Under the pieces are notes generated by a model. That model was not told the origin of the DNA and did no database searches. It worked only from the letters and a program-made list of their open reading frames with translations. Made by a program: the position numbers and the translations under genes. 10,427 nt of DNA from Chloroflexota bacterium (GTDB lineage Bacteria; Chloroflexota; Anaerolineae; Promineifilales; Promineifilaceae), in NCBI GenBank assembly GCA_008501785.1, contig QQUD01001018.1:1-10427 (forward strand), written 5' to 3'. The stretch's first letter is position 1. Every line of letters begins with the position of its first letter. Shown in pieces: positions 1 through 6,858 of the stretch.

Positions 1-1369
1 GTTCGTTTATCACCAGTGTCAGGCTGGTTGCCGCACGACTTGGCAGGGAAATTGGTTCGCCAAACACCTCAATTGAGATGTTTTTACCAGGGTCCGTCAT
101 CGTTTCTGCGGTTGTCCGCGTGATGCGTTCCAGCACATCCTTCACATCCACCAGGCGGAACCCTTCTTCCGACAACTCTTCATGCACCGCCGCAATGCTG
201 CGAATGCGGTGAATATTCGTTTCTAACACCTCTCTTGTATCTAGCTGGTCTGCATCTGGCATTTGCAGCTGCATTAGCATGGCCACCGTTTGCAAGTTGT
301 TTTTGATGCGGTGATGCATTTCGCGGATAACGGCCGTATTCGTCACCAGCCGTGCATTCTCAATCGCTAGCGCCGTTTGATTCGCCAGCGTTGTAAACAA
401 GGCATGTTGTTCACTTGTAAATGACCGTGCCTCGGACGTGTAGCAATTCATCACTCCAATCACATGATCCCGCACGCCCAACGGAACCGACAACAGCGAA
501 ACCAACCCTTCCATCGTTGCCAACTCCGCACCCAAATAGGTCGGTTCTGTACGCACGTCGCGCATATAAATTGTTTTGCCCGTTGCCGCCACCTGACCGA
601 CAACACCTGTGCCAATGGGCAGCGGTTCTCGATAGCGATATGGGCTGGTGGTTCGTTTTGCCGAACGCAGCTCCAGGTGAGTTCCCGATTCATTGATCAG
701 GAAAATTGAGCAAACGGCCGCTTCCATCGTTTTCGCCGCCATCTCTGTCACCACATTTAGCACATCATCTAAATATTGCGGCGAGGTAATCACTTCACTG
801 AGTGCCGCCAGCGCTTGCATCTCTTCAATCCGCTGTTTCTGTTCATCTAACAAACGTGCCTTCGCCAACGCACCCGCCGCCAGATCAGAAATAAACGCCA
901 GCAGTTCAACTTCTGTAGCGGAAAAATTGTGTGGTTCCTTCGTTTGCACATTAATCGCGCCAATGGCCTGTGGCTGTGTTTCAATAATTAAAGGCGTTGC
1001 CAGCAGTGAGTTGAAAGCGGTTTCCTGCGCTTCAGCCACCCATTTAAAATGAGGGTCCTGATGGGCATGAGCCGCATAAACTGGCTTGTTACCTTGCACT
1101 GCATACCCAGTCATTCCCTCACCAATCCGCAATGTGGCCCGTCCCAAAGCGCGTTTAGACAATCCGGTTGATGCCCGCAGGCGCAGTGTTTCGCCATCTG
1201 GGTCGAGCAAATAAATAGCGCAGGAATCCACATGCATCATCTCAGTGGTTTTACGCGCAATCAGGTCTAATGTGGAATCTAAATCCCAGGTTGTACTGAG
1301 CGCCCGCGCAATTTCACGCAGCGCCGCAACTGTGTTCGGTTGGGATAACTTGTTTTTTTTTGTGGGCAT
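1..1369 (-). CDS. GAF-GAF sensor histidine kinase, HisKA_2 class (3' end beyond window)
   Basis: This is a cytoplasmic two-component sensor kinase, read from the ATG at 1369-1367 to the left edge as 456 uninterrupted codons. No signal peptide or membrane segment is seen. Two GAF sensor domains lie at about residues 28-170 and 196-338, joined by a probable helical linker (about 160-195). The dimerisation/phosphoacceptor segment MHHRIKNNLQ at 351-360 is the hallmark of the HisKA_2 family (PdtaS, EutW); the phosphorylated residue is His352 or His353. The sequence stops at LVINE, just where the N-box of the ATPase domain begins, so most of the ATP-binding domain is missing from the window. GGAGG at 1384-1380, 10 nt before the ATG, supports this start. 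The ligand of the GAF domains cannot be read from sequence. Known HisKA_2 kinases often phosphorylate ANTAR RNA-binding regulators; no response regulator is visible here. The gene is separated from glnN by a terminator, so it is probably transcribed on its own. Confidence 0.9.
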   Translation of the reverse strand, partial: MPTKKNKLSQPNTVAALREIARALSTTWDLDSTLDLIARKTTEMMHVDSCAIYLLDPDGETLRLRASTGLSKRALGRATLRIGEGMTGYAVQGNKPVYAAHAHQDPHFKWVAEAQETAFNSLLATPLIIETQPQAIGAINVQTKEPHNFSATEVELLAFISDLAAGALAKARLLDEQKQRIEEMQALAALSEVITSPQYLDDVLNVVTEMAAKTMEAAVCSIFLINESGTHLELRSAKRTTSPYRYREPLPIGTGVVGQVAATGKTIYMRDVRTEPTYLGAELATMEGLVSLLSVPLGVRDHVIGVMNCYTSEARSFTSEQHALFTTLANQTALAIENARLVTNTAVIREMHHRIKNNLQTVAMLMQLQMPDADQLDTREVLETNIHRIRSIAAVHEELSEEGFRLVDVKDVLERITRTTAETMTDPGKNISIEVFGEPISLPSRAATSLTLVINE

Positions 1370-1384
1370 GGTGGTCCTGCCTCC

Positions 1385-1417
1385 AGGTGCGACGCACTTC
1401 TGAAGTGCGTCGCACCT
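1385..1417. repeat. Near-perfect palindrome, 16-bp arms
   Basis: The arms AGGTGCGACGCACTTC and GAAGTGCGTCGCACCT flank a single T. The palindrome abuts the GGAGG Shine-Dalgarno site of the kinase gene, so its transcript would form a very stable hairpin just 5' of the ribosome site. There is no U-tract, so a terminator is unlikely. It looks like a dispersed intergenic palindromic repeat, but only one copy is in the window. Confidence 0.75.
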
Positions 1418-1434
1418 AACAACATGCAACGGTT

Positions 1435-1468
1435 AAAAAAAGCCCTCCCCAATTAGGGAAAGGCTTTT
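1435..1468 (-). terminator. Rho-independent terminator downstream of glnN
   Basis: Read on the minus strand, AAAAGCC and its complement GGCTTTT form the base of a stem. An inner CCC/GGG pairing and a short AT loop complete it, with two mismatches in between. The 3' arm runs into a tract of seven T. It starts about 36 nt after the glnN stop codon (TAG, 1506-1504), which is the expected place for the glnN terminator. The opposite strand ends in only four T, so it would be weaker in that direction. Confidence 0.8.
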
Positions 1469-1503
1469 CTATCATACAAAAAAAGATCGCTTTTCAAGTC
1501 TCT

Positions 1504-3675
1504 CTATTTAATGAAGAGCATTTCCTGATAAGTGGGAAGTGGCCACAAATCATCGGCCACCACATTTTCTAGCTCATCAGCATATTGACGCACGGTATTC
1601 ATCGCCGGGATGACGTCAAAGCAGAAATGTTTGGCCTCGGCTAACAGGTCATCATCGCCATGCTTCATCAAAGCTTCTAGAGCGTTGACGCTGTTTTTGA
1701 GGGCTGTGGCGCAGGCGGTAACGGCCGTTAACACCTCAGTATCCGGCTCCACACCAAGCGCTTTCAAACTAGCAGCTGATGCAGCCAATTCACCCTGATA
1801 ACGAATAGCTGCCGGGTAAATCATCGTGCGTGCCATTTCAATCATCAGATTCGCTTCAACATTAATCGCCATGTTGTACTGTTCCAGATAAACGTCCAAA
1901 CGGCTTTTAACTTCCCGTTCGCTCATCACGCCATATTTTTTAAATAGCGCAACTGCTTCTGGACTGGCAGAGGCTGGCAGCGCATCATACGTGGTGCGCA
2001 GATTTGGCAAACCACGTACTTCTTCTGCTTCCTTGTGCCATTTTTTAGAATAACCATCACCATTGAAAATGATGCGATCATGTTCTGTAATCACTTCTTT
2101 CAACAATGCTTGTACGGCATCATCAAAATCACCATCTGCATTTTCCAATTTGGTTGCCATGAAGTCGAGCGATTCAGCCACAATTGTATTCAACACCATC
2201 AGCGGACTGGCAATCGATTGATTCGAACCAACCGCACGGAATTCAAACTTATTGCCGGTAAAGGCCAATGGACTGGTCCGGTTCCGGTCGCCAGAATGCA
2301 TGGGCAGCGGTGGCAGGGTATCAACTCCAATATTAAGGTTATCTCGTGATTTCGAGGAAGTAGCGCCGCCATTCTTCAACTGTTCAAACACATCGGCCAA
2401 CTGTTCACCCAAAAAGATCGAGATGATCGCGGGGGGTGCTTCATTGGCACCCAGGCGATGGTCATTGCCAGCGGAGGCAATCACAGAGCGCAGCAGCGGT
2501 GCATAGATATCAACCGCACGAATAACAGCCGCACAAAATACCAGGAATCGTGCATTTTCATGCGGTGTGTCACCTGGTTCGAGCAGATTTCCTTGTGTTT
2601 TACTGCCAAATGAGAAGTTGACATGTTTACCAGACCCGTTAACGCCAGCAAATGGTTTTTCATGGGTAATGCATGAAAGCCCATATTTTTGAGATACTTT
2701 GTCGAGTGTGGTCATCAGCAGTTGCTGGTGGTCGGTGGCGACATTAGCATTTTCGAATACAGGGGCCACTTCGTACTGTGATGGGGCCACTTCATTGTGG
2801 CGGGTCTTCACAGGAACGCCCAACTTGAATAGTTCACGTTCTACTTCGAGCATACAAGCCAGTACGCGTTCTGGAATGGCTCCAAAATAGTGGTCGTCAA
2901 ACTCCTGACCTTTCGGTGGTGGCGCACCAAATAGTGTGCGCCCAGCATTGAGCAGGTCAGGTCGTGAGTAGTAGAAGTTCTGGTCGATCAGAAAATATTC
3001 TTGCTCAGGACCAGCCGTGGCAGAAATTAGATGACCATCGTCATGACCAAATAGCTTCAGAATTCGCCGTGCCTGAATGTCGAGGGCTTTCATCGAGCGC
3101 AGCACTGGGGTTTTTTTGTCAAGCGCTTCACCAGTCCAAGAGACAAAGGCAGTTGGAATACAAAGCGTTGTTCCATTTGGGTTTTCTAAAATGTAGGCTG
3201 GGCTGGTCACGTCCCAGGCGGTGTAGCCACGGGCTTCAAATGTAGGGCGAATGCCACCAGTTGGGAAGCTGGAGCCGTCCGGTTCACCTTGAATGAGCTG
3301 TGAGCCAAAAAATTCAGCAATCGCGCTGCCGCCACCGTTTGGCGACAGGAAGCTGTCATGTTTTTCAGCGGTGCGGCCGGTCAACGGGTAAAAGACGTGG
3401 GCATAATGGGTGGCCCCTTTGGAAATAGCCCAATCTTTCATCGCGTTGGCGACGGCATCGGCTGTTGAGATGTCTAATTTCTTTCCTTCTTCAATGGTTT
3501 CCATTAAAGAATTGTAAATAGCTTTGGGCAGCCGAGATTTCATAACGGCCGTATTAAACACATTCGACCCAAACAATTCACCAGTCGGCGTTTCTGAAAA
3601 ATCCAGCGGCTCCGATATTGGCTGATAGTTGATGACGGCTGAAATGGCTTCCAGTCTGGCTTTGTTTCCACTCAT
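1504..3675 (-). CDS. glnN: Glutamine synthetase type III
   Basis: The protein joins ammonium to glutamate at the cost of ATP to give glutamine, in the cytoplasm. At 723 residues it has the length of the GSIII family, well above the roughly 450-470 of GSI. Family motifs are present: [14 protein letters not shown] (113-126) and [15 protein letters not shown] (141-155), both typical of GSIII; GPEQEYF (222-228) with metal-binding glutamates; [13 protein letters not shown] (293-305); NGSGKHVN (346-353), the catalytic glycine-rich loop; [13 protein letters not shown] (403-415); and [16 protein letters not shown] (465-480), the ATP/glutamate site. The C-terminal helical extension (about 500-723) is characteristic of GSIII. 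AGGAGA stands 7-8 nt before the ATG. No frameshift or missing key residue is seen. The gene has its own promoter (3883-3911), a long leader with two hairpin systems, and a terminator at 1468-1435. GSIII enzymes form dodecamers of two stacked hexamers. Confidence 0.97.
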   Translation of the reverse strand: MSGNKARLEAISAVINYQPISEPLDFSETPTGELFGSNVFNTAVMKSRLPKAIYNSLMETIEEGKKLDISTADAVANAMKDWAISKGATHYAHVFYPLTGRTAEKHDSFLSPNGGGSAIAEFFGSQLIQGEPDGSSFPTGGIRPTFEARGYTAWDVTSPAYILENPNGTTLCIPTAFVSWTGEALDKKTPVLRSMKALDIQARRILKLFGHDDGHLISATAGPEQEYFLIDQNFYYSRPDLLNAGRTLFGAPPPKGQEFDDHYFGAIPERVLACMLEVERELFKLGVPVKTRHNEVAPSQYEVAPVFENANVATDHQQLLMTTLDKVSQKYGLSCITHEKPFAGVNGSGKHVNFSFGSKTQGNLLEPGDTPHENARFLVFCAAVIRAVDIYAPLLRSVIASAGNDHRLGANEAPPAIISIFLGEQLADVFEQLKNGGATSSKSRDNLNIGVDTLPPLPMHSGDRNRTSPLAFTGNKFEFRAVGSNQSIASPLMVLNTIVAESLDFMATKLENADGDFDDAVQALLKEVITEHDRIIFNGDGYSKKWHKEAEEVRGLPNLRTTYDALPASASPEAVALFKKYGVMSEREVKSRLDVYLEQYNMAINVEANLMIEMARTMIYPAAIRYQGELAASAASLKALGVEPDTEVLTAVTACATALKNSVNALEALMKHGDDDLLAEAKHFCFDVIPAMNTVRQYADELENVVADDLWPLPTYQEMLFIK

Positions 3676-3721
3676 AATAATTCTCCTAAAAAATAAATTC
3701 GTTGTTGTTTCGTAAACCTAG

Positions 3722-3752
3722 AAAAACGATTCTTAGAATCGTTTACGATTCT
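3722..3752 (-). promoter_or_regulatory. glnN leader: mutually exclusive hairpins, possible attenuator
   Basis: In the minus-strand RNA three segments follow one another: AGAAUCG (3752-3746), CGAUUCU (3741-3735) and AGAAUCG (3733-3727), then UUUUU (3726-3722). Segment 2 can pair with segment 1 (loop UAAA) or with segment 3. The 2:3 pairing extends to 10 complementary bases (3744-3735 with 3733-3724) and ends in the U-tract, so it resembles a weak terminator. The 1:2 pairing would prevent it. The element lies about 50 nt upstream of the glnN ATG. It could instead be a DNA operator with three half-sites. The arrangement is seen directly; the function is inferred. Confidence 0.45.
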
Positions 3753-3797
3753 TTAAATCTTCGTGGTTCTTCTTGACCCCGTTACAACTGTCCAAAT

Positions 3798-3844
3798 AAA
3801 AAGGACGCCATCATCCAAACAGTTTGTTTGCATAGATGGCGTCC
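3798..3844 (-). terminator. Terminator-like hairpin in the glnN leader
   Basis: On the minus strand the arms GGACGCCATC (3844-3835) and GATGGCGTCC (3812-3803) form a perfect 10-bp GC-rich stem, followed by UUUUU (3802-3798). The loop holds an inner CAAAC/GTTTG stem. It starts 39 nt after the -10 box of the putative glnN promoter and ends 127 nt before the ATG, so it would end transcription before glnN is reached. It is preceded by AGGCC (3850-3846) and a weak stem TCAAAA/TTTTGA (3868-3863 with 3857-3852). The same layout occurs ahead of amt. It may also end transcripts of the upstream 333-residue gene. Confidence 0.7.
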
Positions 3845-3870
3845 AGGCCTTTCAAAATATTCTTTTGATT

Positions 3871-3903
3871 AATTTCGCAAACAGTGTAACAGTTTGTGAA
3901 ATT
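3871..3903. promoter_or_regulatory. Dyad over the glnN promoter, possible operator
   Basis: The plus-strand arms AATTTCGCAAAC (3871-3882) and GTTTGTGAAATT (3892-3903) are complementary at 11 of 12 positions, with a 9-bp spacer. The dyad covers the -10 box, most of the promoter spacer and the probable start point, a position typical of repressor operators. It does not fit the Bacillus GlnR/TnrA consensus (TGTNA-N7-TNACA) or the NtcA consensus (GTA-N8-TAC). The regulator is unknown. Confidence 0.5.
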
Positions 3904-3911
3904 TGCGTCAA
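3883..3911 (-). promoter_or_regulatory. Probable sigma70 promoter of glnN
   Basis: On the minus strand TTGACG (3911-3906) and TACACT (3888-3883) are separated by exactly 17 bp. This is a good match to the -35 and -10 consensus. Transcription would begin near 3876, giving a leader of about 200 nt. The -35 box lies 18 nt past the stop codon of the preceding minus-strand gene, so glnN has its own promoter. Confidence 0.6.
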
Positions 3912-3928
3912 TTAGAGATTATTAATAA

Positions 3929-4930
3929 TTAAATCATGCCCCGTCTTGTGAAATCTTGCTTAATGCGTCGCCGCAGGTCGGACATGTTTTGCCCGAGGAA
4001 TAAGCCATAACGCTCTTCATCAGGGCGGGATTCGACGGCTAGGTGGAAACGGCCGTTTTCATAAACCTCCAACATTTGTCCACTCACCTCAATTTGCCCA
4101 TGAAGACGTAAAGTCGATTTCAACCTCTTCCAATACGCAGGCATCAACCGATCCGCCCTTAAATCAAACGTTTGGTGCAGCCGCTGATCCGCTTGCAGCG
4201 CTTCAGCTACTTTTTGGTGTAATTGTAAAACTTCATCATCTGCCTGCCTGGAAACTTCCTGGCGATTGCTCGCCGCATACGCATATAAATACTGCCCATC
4301 ACCCGATTGAAAAACGGGTGCCCAAAAATCAACCTCGCCAGGAATCCGCTTTTTCAGGTACATTACCGGCCGCCGCAATCCCAACGTATTTGTGCTAATG
4401 CCACGTACATGCAGCTTGTCACTCAGCCCTTTTTCACCCAAAATATTGGCATCGTGCAAAAAGTCAGTCAAATATTCCCGCACTTTAGCCAATTCCACAT
4501 GCTTGAAAACTGGACCAACCGGCGTTGTCGCCATCACTTGATCTTCAATTGTGTAAACAGGGAAAATTGCACGGGCACGTCTTGCTACAAAAACATAATT
4601 CGGGATGCGAGAAGCCAAAATCAAACCACGCAGCAAATTTTCGATTTGAGGTGCCAGTAAATGCGGCTTTTTTGCTTCGAGCCGAAAACCGCACACATCT
4701 ACCCCAAACGATTTCTGCAACCCCTGATAACGCACAAAAACGGGAACCTGATACACACGCCCCCGATCCATCGTCGCCGAAATAATGTCAACGCGGGTGA
4801 TATAAGGATAGGCTTCTGCAAAAGCATCATCGGCAATGTTTCGTTCAACTAAAATTTTCACACCAGGCAGCTCACTTTTAGTGGATTTTGCTGAGTGATT
4901 ATAGCCATTGCCAATTTGATAATCAATCAT
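3929..4930 (-). CDS. Protein of unknown function, 333 residues
   Basis: I do not recognise this protein. It is predicted soluble: no signal peptide and no membrane segment. The N-terminal half (about 45-160) alternates hydrophobic beta-like stretches such as VYQVPVFVRYQG (59-70) with a possible helical segment LLAPQIENLLRGLILASRI (91-109). The middle has GEVDFWAPVF (198-207). A possible helix or coiled coil covers about 222-255 (ADDEVLQLHQKVAEALQADQ). The C-terminus is basic (DLRRRIKQDFTRRGMI). The first possible start is the ATG at 4930, since an in-frame stop lies further upstream with no ATG, GTG or TTG in between. No Shine-Dalgarno site precedes this ATG; instead a strong hairpin (4944-4986) sits 13 nt upstream, so initiation is unusual or the message is leaderless. 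It lies downstream of amt and upstream of glnN on the same strand, but both neighbours have their own signals. A role in nitrogen metabolism is only suggested by position. Confidence 0.8.
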   Translation of the reverse strand: MIDYQIGNGYNHSAKSTKSELPGVKILVERNIADDAFAEAYPYITRVDIISATMDRGRVYQVPVFVRYQGLQKSFGVDVCGFRLEAKKPHLLAPQIENLLRGLILASRIPNYVFVARRARAIFPVYTIEDQVMATTPVGPVFKHVELAKVREYLTDFLHDANILGEKGLSDKLHVRGISTNTLGLRRPVMYLKKRIPGEVDFWAPVFQSGDGQYLYAYAASNRQEVSRQADDEVLQLHQKVAEALQADQRLHQTFDLRADRLMPAYWKRLKSTLRLHGQIEVSGQMLEVYENGRFHLAVESRPDEERYGLFLGQNMSDLRRRIKQDFTRRGMI

Positions 4931-4943
4931 GAGTATGTTGATG

Positions 4944-4986
4944 AGACAGAGACAGAGATAAAGAGTGGTTTTCTCTGTCTCTGTCT
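4944..4986. repeat. Perfect palindrome built of GACAGA repeats
   Basis: The arms AGACAGAGACAGAGA (4944-4958) and TCTCTGTCTCTGTCT (4972-4986) pair perfectly over 15 bp around a 13-nt spacer. Each arm is itself a short tandem repeat of the unit GACAGA. On the minus strand it lies just ahead of the ATG of the 333-residue gene, where a ribosome site would be expected. It lacks a U-tract. Confidence 0.75.
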
Positions 4987-5017
4987 TTATCTATTTTGGC
5001 TCTTTGGAAATTCAAGG

Positions 5018-5074
5018 GGAGTGGAGGCTTTAGCCGGAACATGTGCCGTGAGAACCGGCTAAAGCCTCCACTCC
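5018..5074. repeat. Perfect palindrome, 20-bp arms
   Basis: The arm from 5018 to 5037 begins GGAGTGGAGG and ends TTTAGCCGG. Its exact complement lies at 5055-5074, with a 17-nt loop between. It sits between the end of amt and the 333-residue gene. No U-tract follows on either strand, so it is more likely a dispersed palindromic or MITE-like unit than an intrinsic terminator, although it could stabilise the 3' end of the amt message. No obvious terminator for amt was found in 5075-5126. Confidence 0.75.
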
Positions 5075-5126
5075 GACACAATATGTGGGTCTTACCCCAT
5101 GAAATCCTAAAGAACCTCTATTTTTT

Positions 5127-6473
5127 CTAATCTGTACTAGGGCTTGGTGCGATTGTCGGACCAAATTCTGGGTAGTTGATCGTGCCATGTTCAGCCATAT
5201 CCAGCCCTTCCAGCTCTTCTCTTTCAGAAACTCGTAAGATGCCTGCTGCTTTCAGAGCGTAAAACAGACCAAACATAAGGACAAATGACCAACCCGCGTA
5301 AACTGCGGAACCAAGCAACTGTACGCCGAATGCTGCTGGCCCAAACAGAGCTGCTGCAATACCGCCCCAGATGCCACACAAACCGTGTACCGGCCATGCA
5401 CCCACCGGGTCGTCGATTTTTACTTTTTCCAGCAAAACCATACCGCCAACAACTAAGACACCAGAAATCGCACCGATGAATAATGCAGATACATTGGAAA
5501 CAATATCCGCACTGGCTGTGATGCCCACCAAACCGGCTAACATGCCATTCAAAGCAAAACCCAACTCGGGTTTGCCATTATTGAAGAAGGTGGAAGCAAT
5601 CGTTGCTGCCACGCCGCCTGTGCAAGCTGCCAGGAAAGTGTTAACGGCAACTGTGACAACTGCAATGGTGTTTTCTGTGCCAGACATGGCGAGCACAGAG
5701 CCAGGGTTAAACCCAAACCAACCAACCAGCAAGATGAAAACGCCAAGCGTAGCCGATGTGATGTTGTGACCGGGCATTGGGTTGTTAGAGCCATCCTTGT
5801 TAAAACGGCCGATTCGCGGACCCAATACAATTGCCCCAGCCAAACCGGCAAACCCACCAACTGCATGCACAATCAAAGAACCAGCGAAATCATGGAATCC
5901 CATTGCATCCAAGAAACCGCCACCCCACTTCCAGAAACCAGCAATTGGGTAAATCAAACCGGTTAGTGCCGCGCTATAAATCAAATATGAACGGAACTGC
6001 ATTCGACCTGCAACGGCACCAGACACAATCGTGGCGGCGGTTGCGGCAAAAGCTACCTGGAACAAGAAATCTGTCTGATAGTGCGGCAAATATCCCAAGT
6101 CAATCGCATCTTGGGCAGGGATGCCAATGCCGGCAAATCCTAAGAAACCATTTGCTGCCCCACTGTACATGATGCCGTACCCAACCAGGAAATAAAGCGT
6201 AGCCCCGACACACATGTCCATCACATTTTTGAACAAGATGTTGATTGTGTTTTTACCACTGTTGAAACCAACTTCCACGAGTGCAAAACCGGCCTGCATG
6301 AACAAGACTAAAACGGCCGCTACAAACATCGTGAGATTGTCAATTGCAAATGCCAATTCATCTATGGGCGTAATTTCCTGAGCAAACACATTGTTTACCA
6401 GGGCAAAAAATACGGCCAAAGCCATTGTAGACACACCAATTCGCCAAAATCGTTTTTGAACTTTGTAATGCAT
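5127..6473 (-). CDS. amt: Ammonium transporter, Amt family
   Basis: This integral membrane channel takes up ammonium, normally as a trimer. At 448 residues it is full length. A signal-peptide-like N-terminus (hydrophobic 12-31, likely cut after VFAQ or nearby) is followed by about 11 membrane segments, as in E. coli AmtB. Key residues are present: FHDFAGSLIVHAVGG (193-207) with Asp195 and the first pore histidine His203; GWFGFNPGS (251-259), the family signature; and GAWPVHGLCGIWGG (358-371) with the second pore histidine His363. The cytoplasmic tail REELEGLDMAEHG (418-430) matches the conserved GLD-x3-HG motif that contacts PII proteins (GlnK), so regulation by a PII protein encoded elsewhere is likely. 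AGGAGAG stands 5-6 nt before the ATG. The gene has its own promoter (6642-6670) and a leader with a terminator-like hairpin. It is divergent from gltB. Confidence 0.97.
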   Translation of the reverse strand: MHYKVQKRFWRIGVSTMALAVFFALVNNVFAQEITPIDELAFAIDNLTMFVAAVLVLFMQAGFALVEVGFNSGKNTINILFKNVMDMCVGATLYFLVGYGIMYSGAANGFLGFAGIGIPAQDAIDLGYLPHYQTDFLFQVAFAATAATIVSGAVAGRMQFRSYLIYSAALTGLIYPIAGFWKWGGGFLDAMGFHDFAGSLIVHAVGGFAGLAGAIVLGPRIGRFNKDGSNNPMPGHNITSATLGVFILLVGWFGFNPGSVLAMSGTENTIAVVTVAVNTFLAACTGGVAATIASTFFNNGKPELGFALNGMLAGLVGITASADIVSNVSALFIGAISGVLVVGGMVLLEKVKIDDPVGAWPVHGLCGIWGGIAAALFGPAAFGVQLLGSAVYAGWSFVLMFGLFYALKAAGILRVSEREELEGLDMAEHGTINYPEFGPTIAPSPSTD

Positions 6474-6563
6474 GATCTCTCTCCTATTATTTTGCTAAAT
6501 AATTGAATTACTTCTGAAGAATTATGACTGTTTGTTTTTGAAGCTAGCTAACCTAAATTAAAC

Positions 6564-6608
6564 AAAAAAAGACGCCGCTTTTTGCACTTGGTACAAACAG
6601 CGGCGTCT
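6564..6608 (-). terminator. Terminator-like hairpin in the amt leader
   Basis: On the minus strand the arms AGACGCCGCT (6608-6599) and AGCGGCGTCT (6579-6570) form a perfect 10-bp stem, with an inner TTTGTAC/GTGCAAA pairing in the loop, followed by seven T (6570-6564). It starts 34 nt after the -10 box and ends about 96 nt before the amt ATG. No gene lies upstream on this strand, so it cannot be the terminator of a preceding gene. It is preceded by AGGCC (6614-6610) and a weak ACAAA/TTTGT stem (6629-6625 with 6620-6616), as in the glnN leader. Confidence 0.75.
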
Positions 6609-6641
6609 CGGCCTCACAAATTTTTTTGTTGAACGCTATTC

Positions 6642-6670
6642 AATTTACAAGCCAGAAACGGTAAAGTCAA
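6642..6670 (-). promoter_or_regulatory. Probable sigma70 promoter of amt
   Basis: On the minus strand TTGACT (6670-6665) and TAAATT (6647-6642) are separated by 17 bp. Transcription would start near 6635 and give a leader of about 160 nt. A short dyad TTGAA-CGCTA-TTCAA overlaps the probable start region. Confidence 0.55.
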
Positions 6671-6746
6671 CTAGCAATTTGTTGAAAAAATCAGGAAACC
6701 AATTGTGCATTTTGTATAAGCGGGGCGGATTTGAGATTAGAAATCC

Positions 6747-6807
6747 TCACGCAAAGGTGCCAAGACGCAAAGGTAAATATTCTTAGCATCTTGGCACCTT
6801 TGCGTGA
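6747..6807. repeat. Perfect palindrome, 19-bp arms
   Basis: The arm TCACGCAAAGGTGCCAAGA (6747-6765) is exactly complementary to 6789-6807, with a 23-nt loop. The loop starts with CGCAAAGGT, a partial second copy of the GCAAAGGT in the arm. It lies between the amt promoter and gltB. Elements built on the words CGCAAAG and GCCAAGA look like dispersed palindromic units; no second copy is in the window. Confidence 0.75.
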
Positions 6808-6858
6808 CATAAAGTTGCTGCTTTTGGTTTGGCTTTTTTTGTTTGTTACGTAAAATGC

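Noticed and set aside
421..1052. Several short plus-strand and minus-strand open frames at the left end
   Set aside because: They lie within or antisense to the kinase coding sequence, whose frame is open without a break and carries clear GAF and HisKA_2 motifs.
1471..1497. Possible minus-strand promoter for the kinase, TTGAAA and TATGAT
   Set aside because: The spacer is only 15 bp and the start point would fall inside the glnN terminator.
3798..3868. ANTAR-type dual hairpin or glutamine riboswitch in the glnN leader
   Set aside because: The first stem has a 5-nt loop (4 nt in amt) and lacks the A1/G4 hexaloop of ANTAR targets; no conserved glutamine-riboswitch core was recognised. Kept only as a hypothesis in the findings.
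4944..5074. CRISPR-like repeats
   Set aside because: The palindromes differ from one another and there is no regular repeat-spacer pattern or cas gene.
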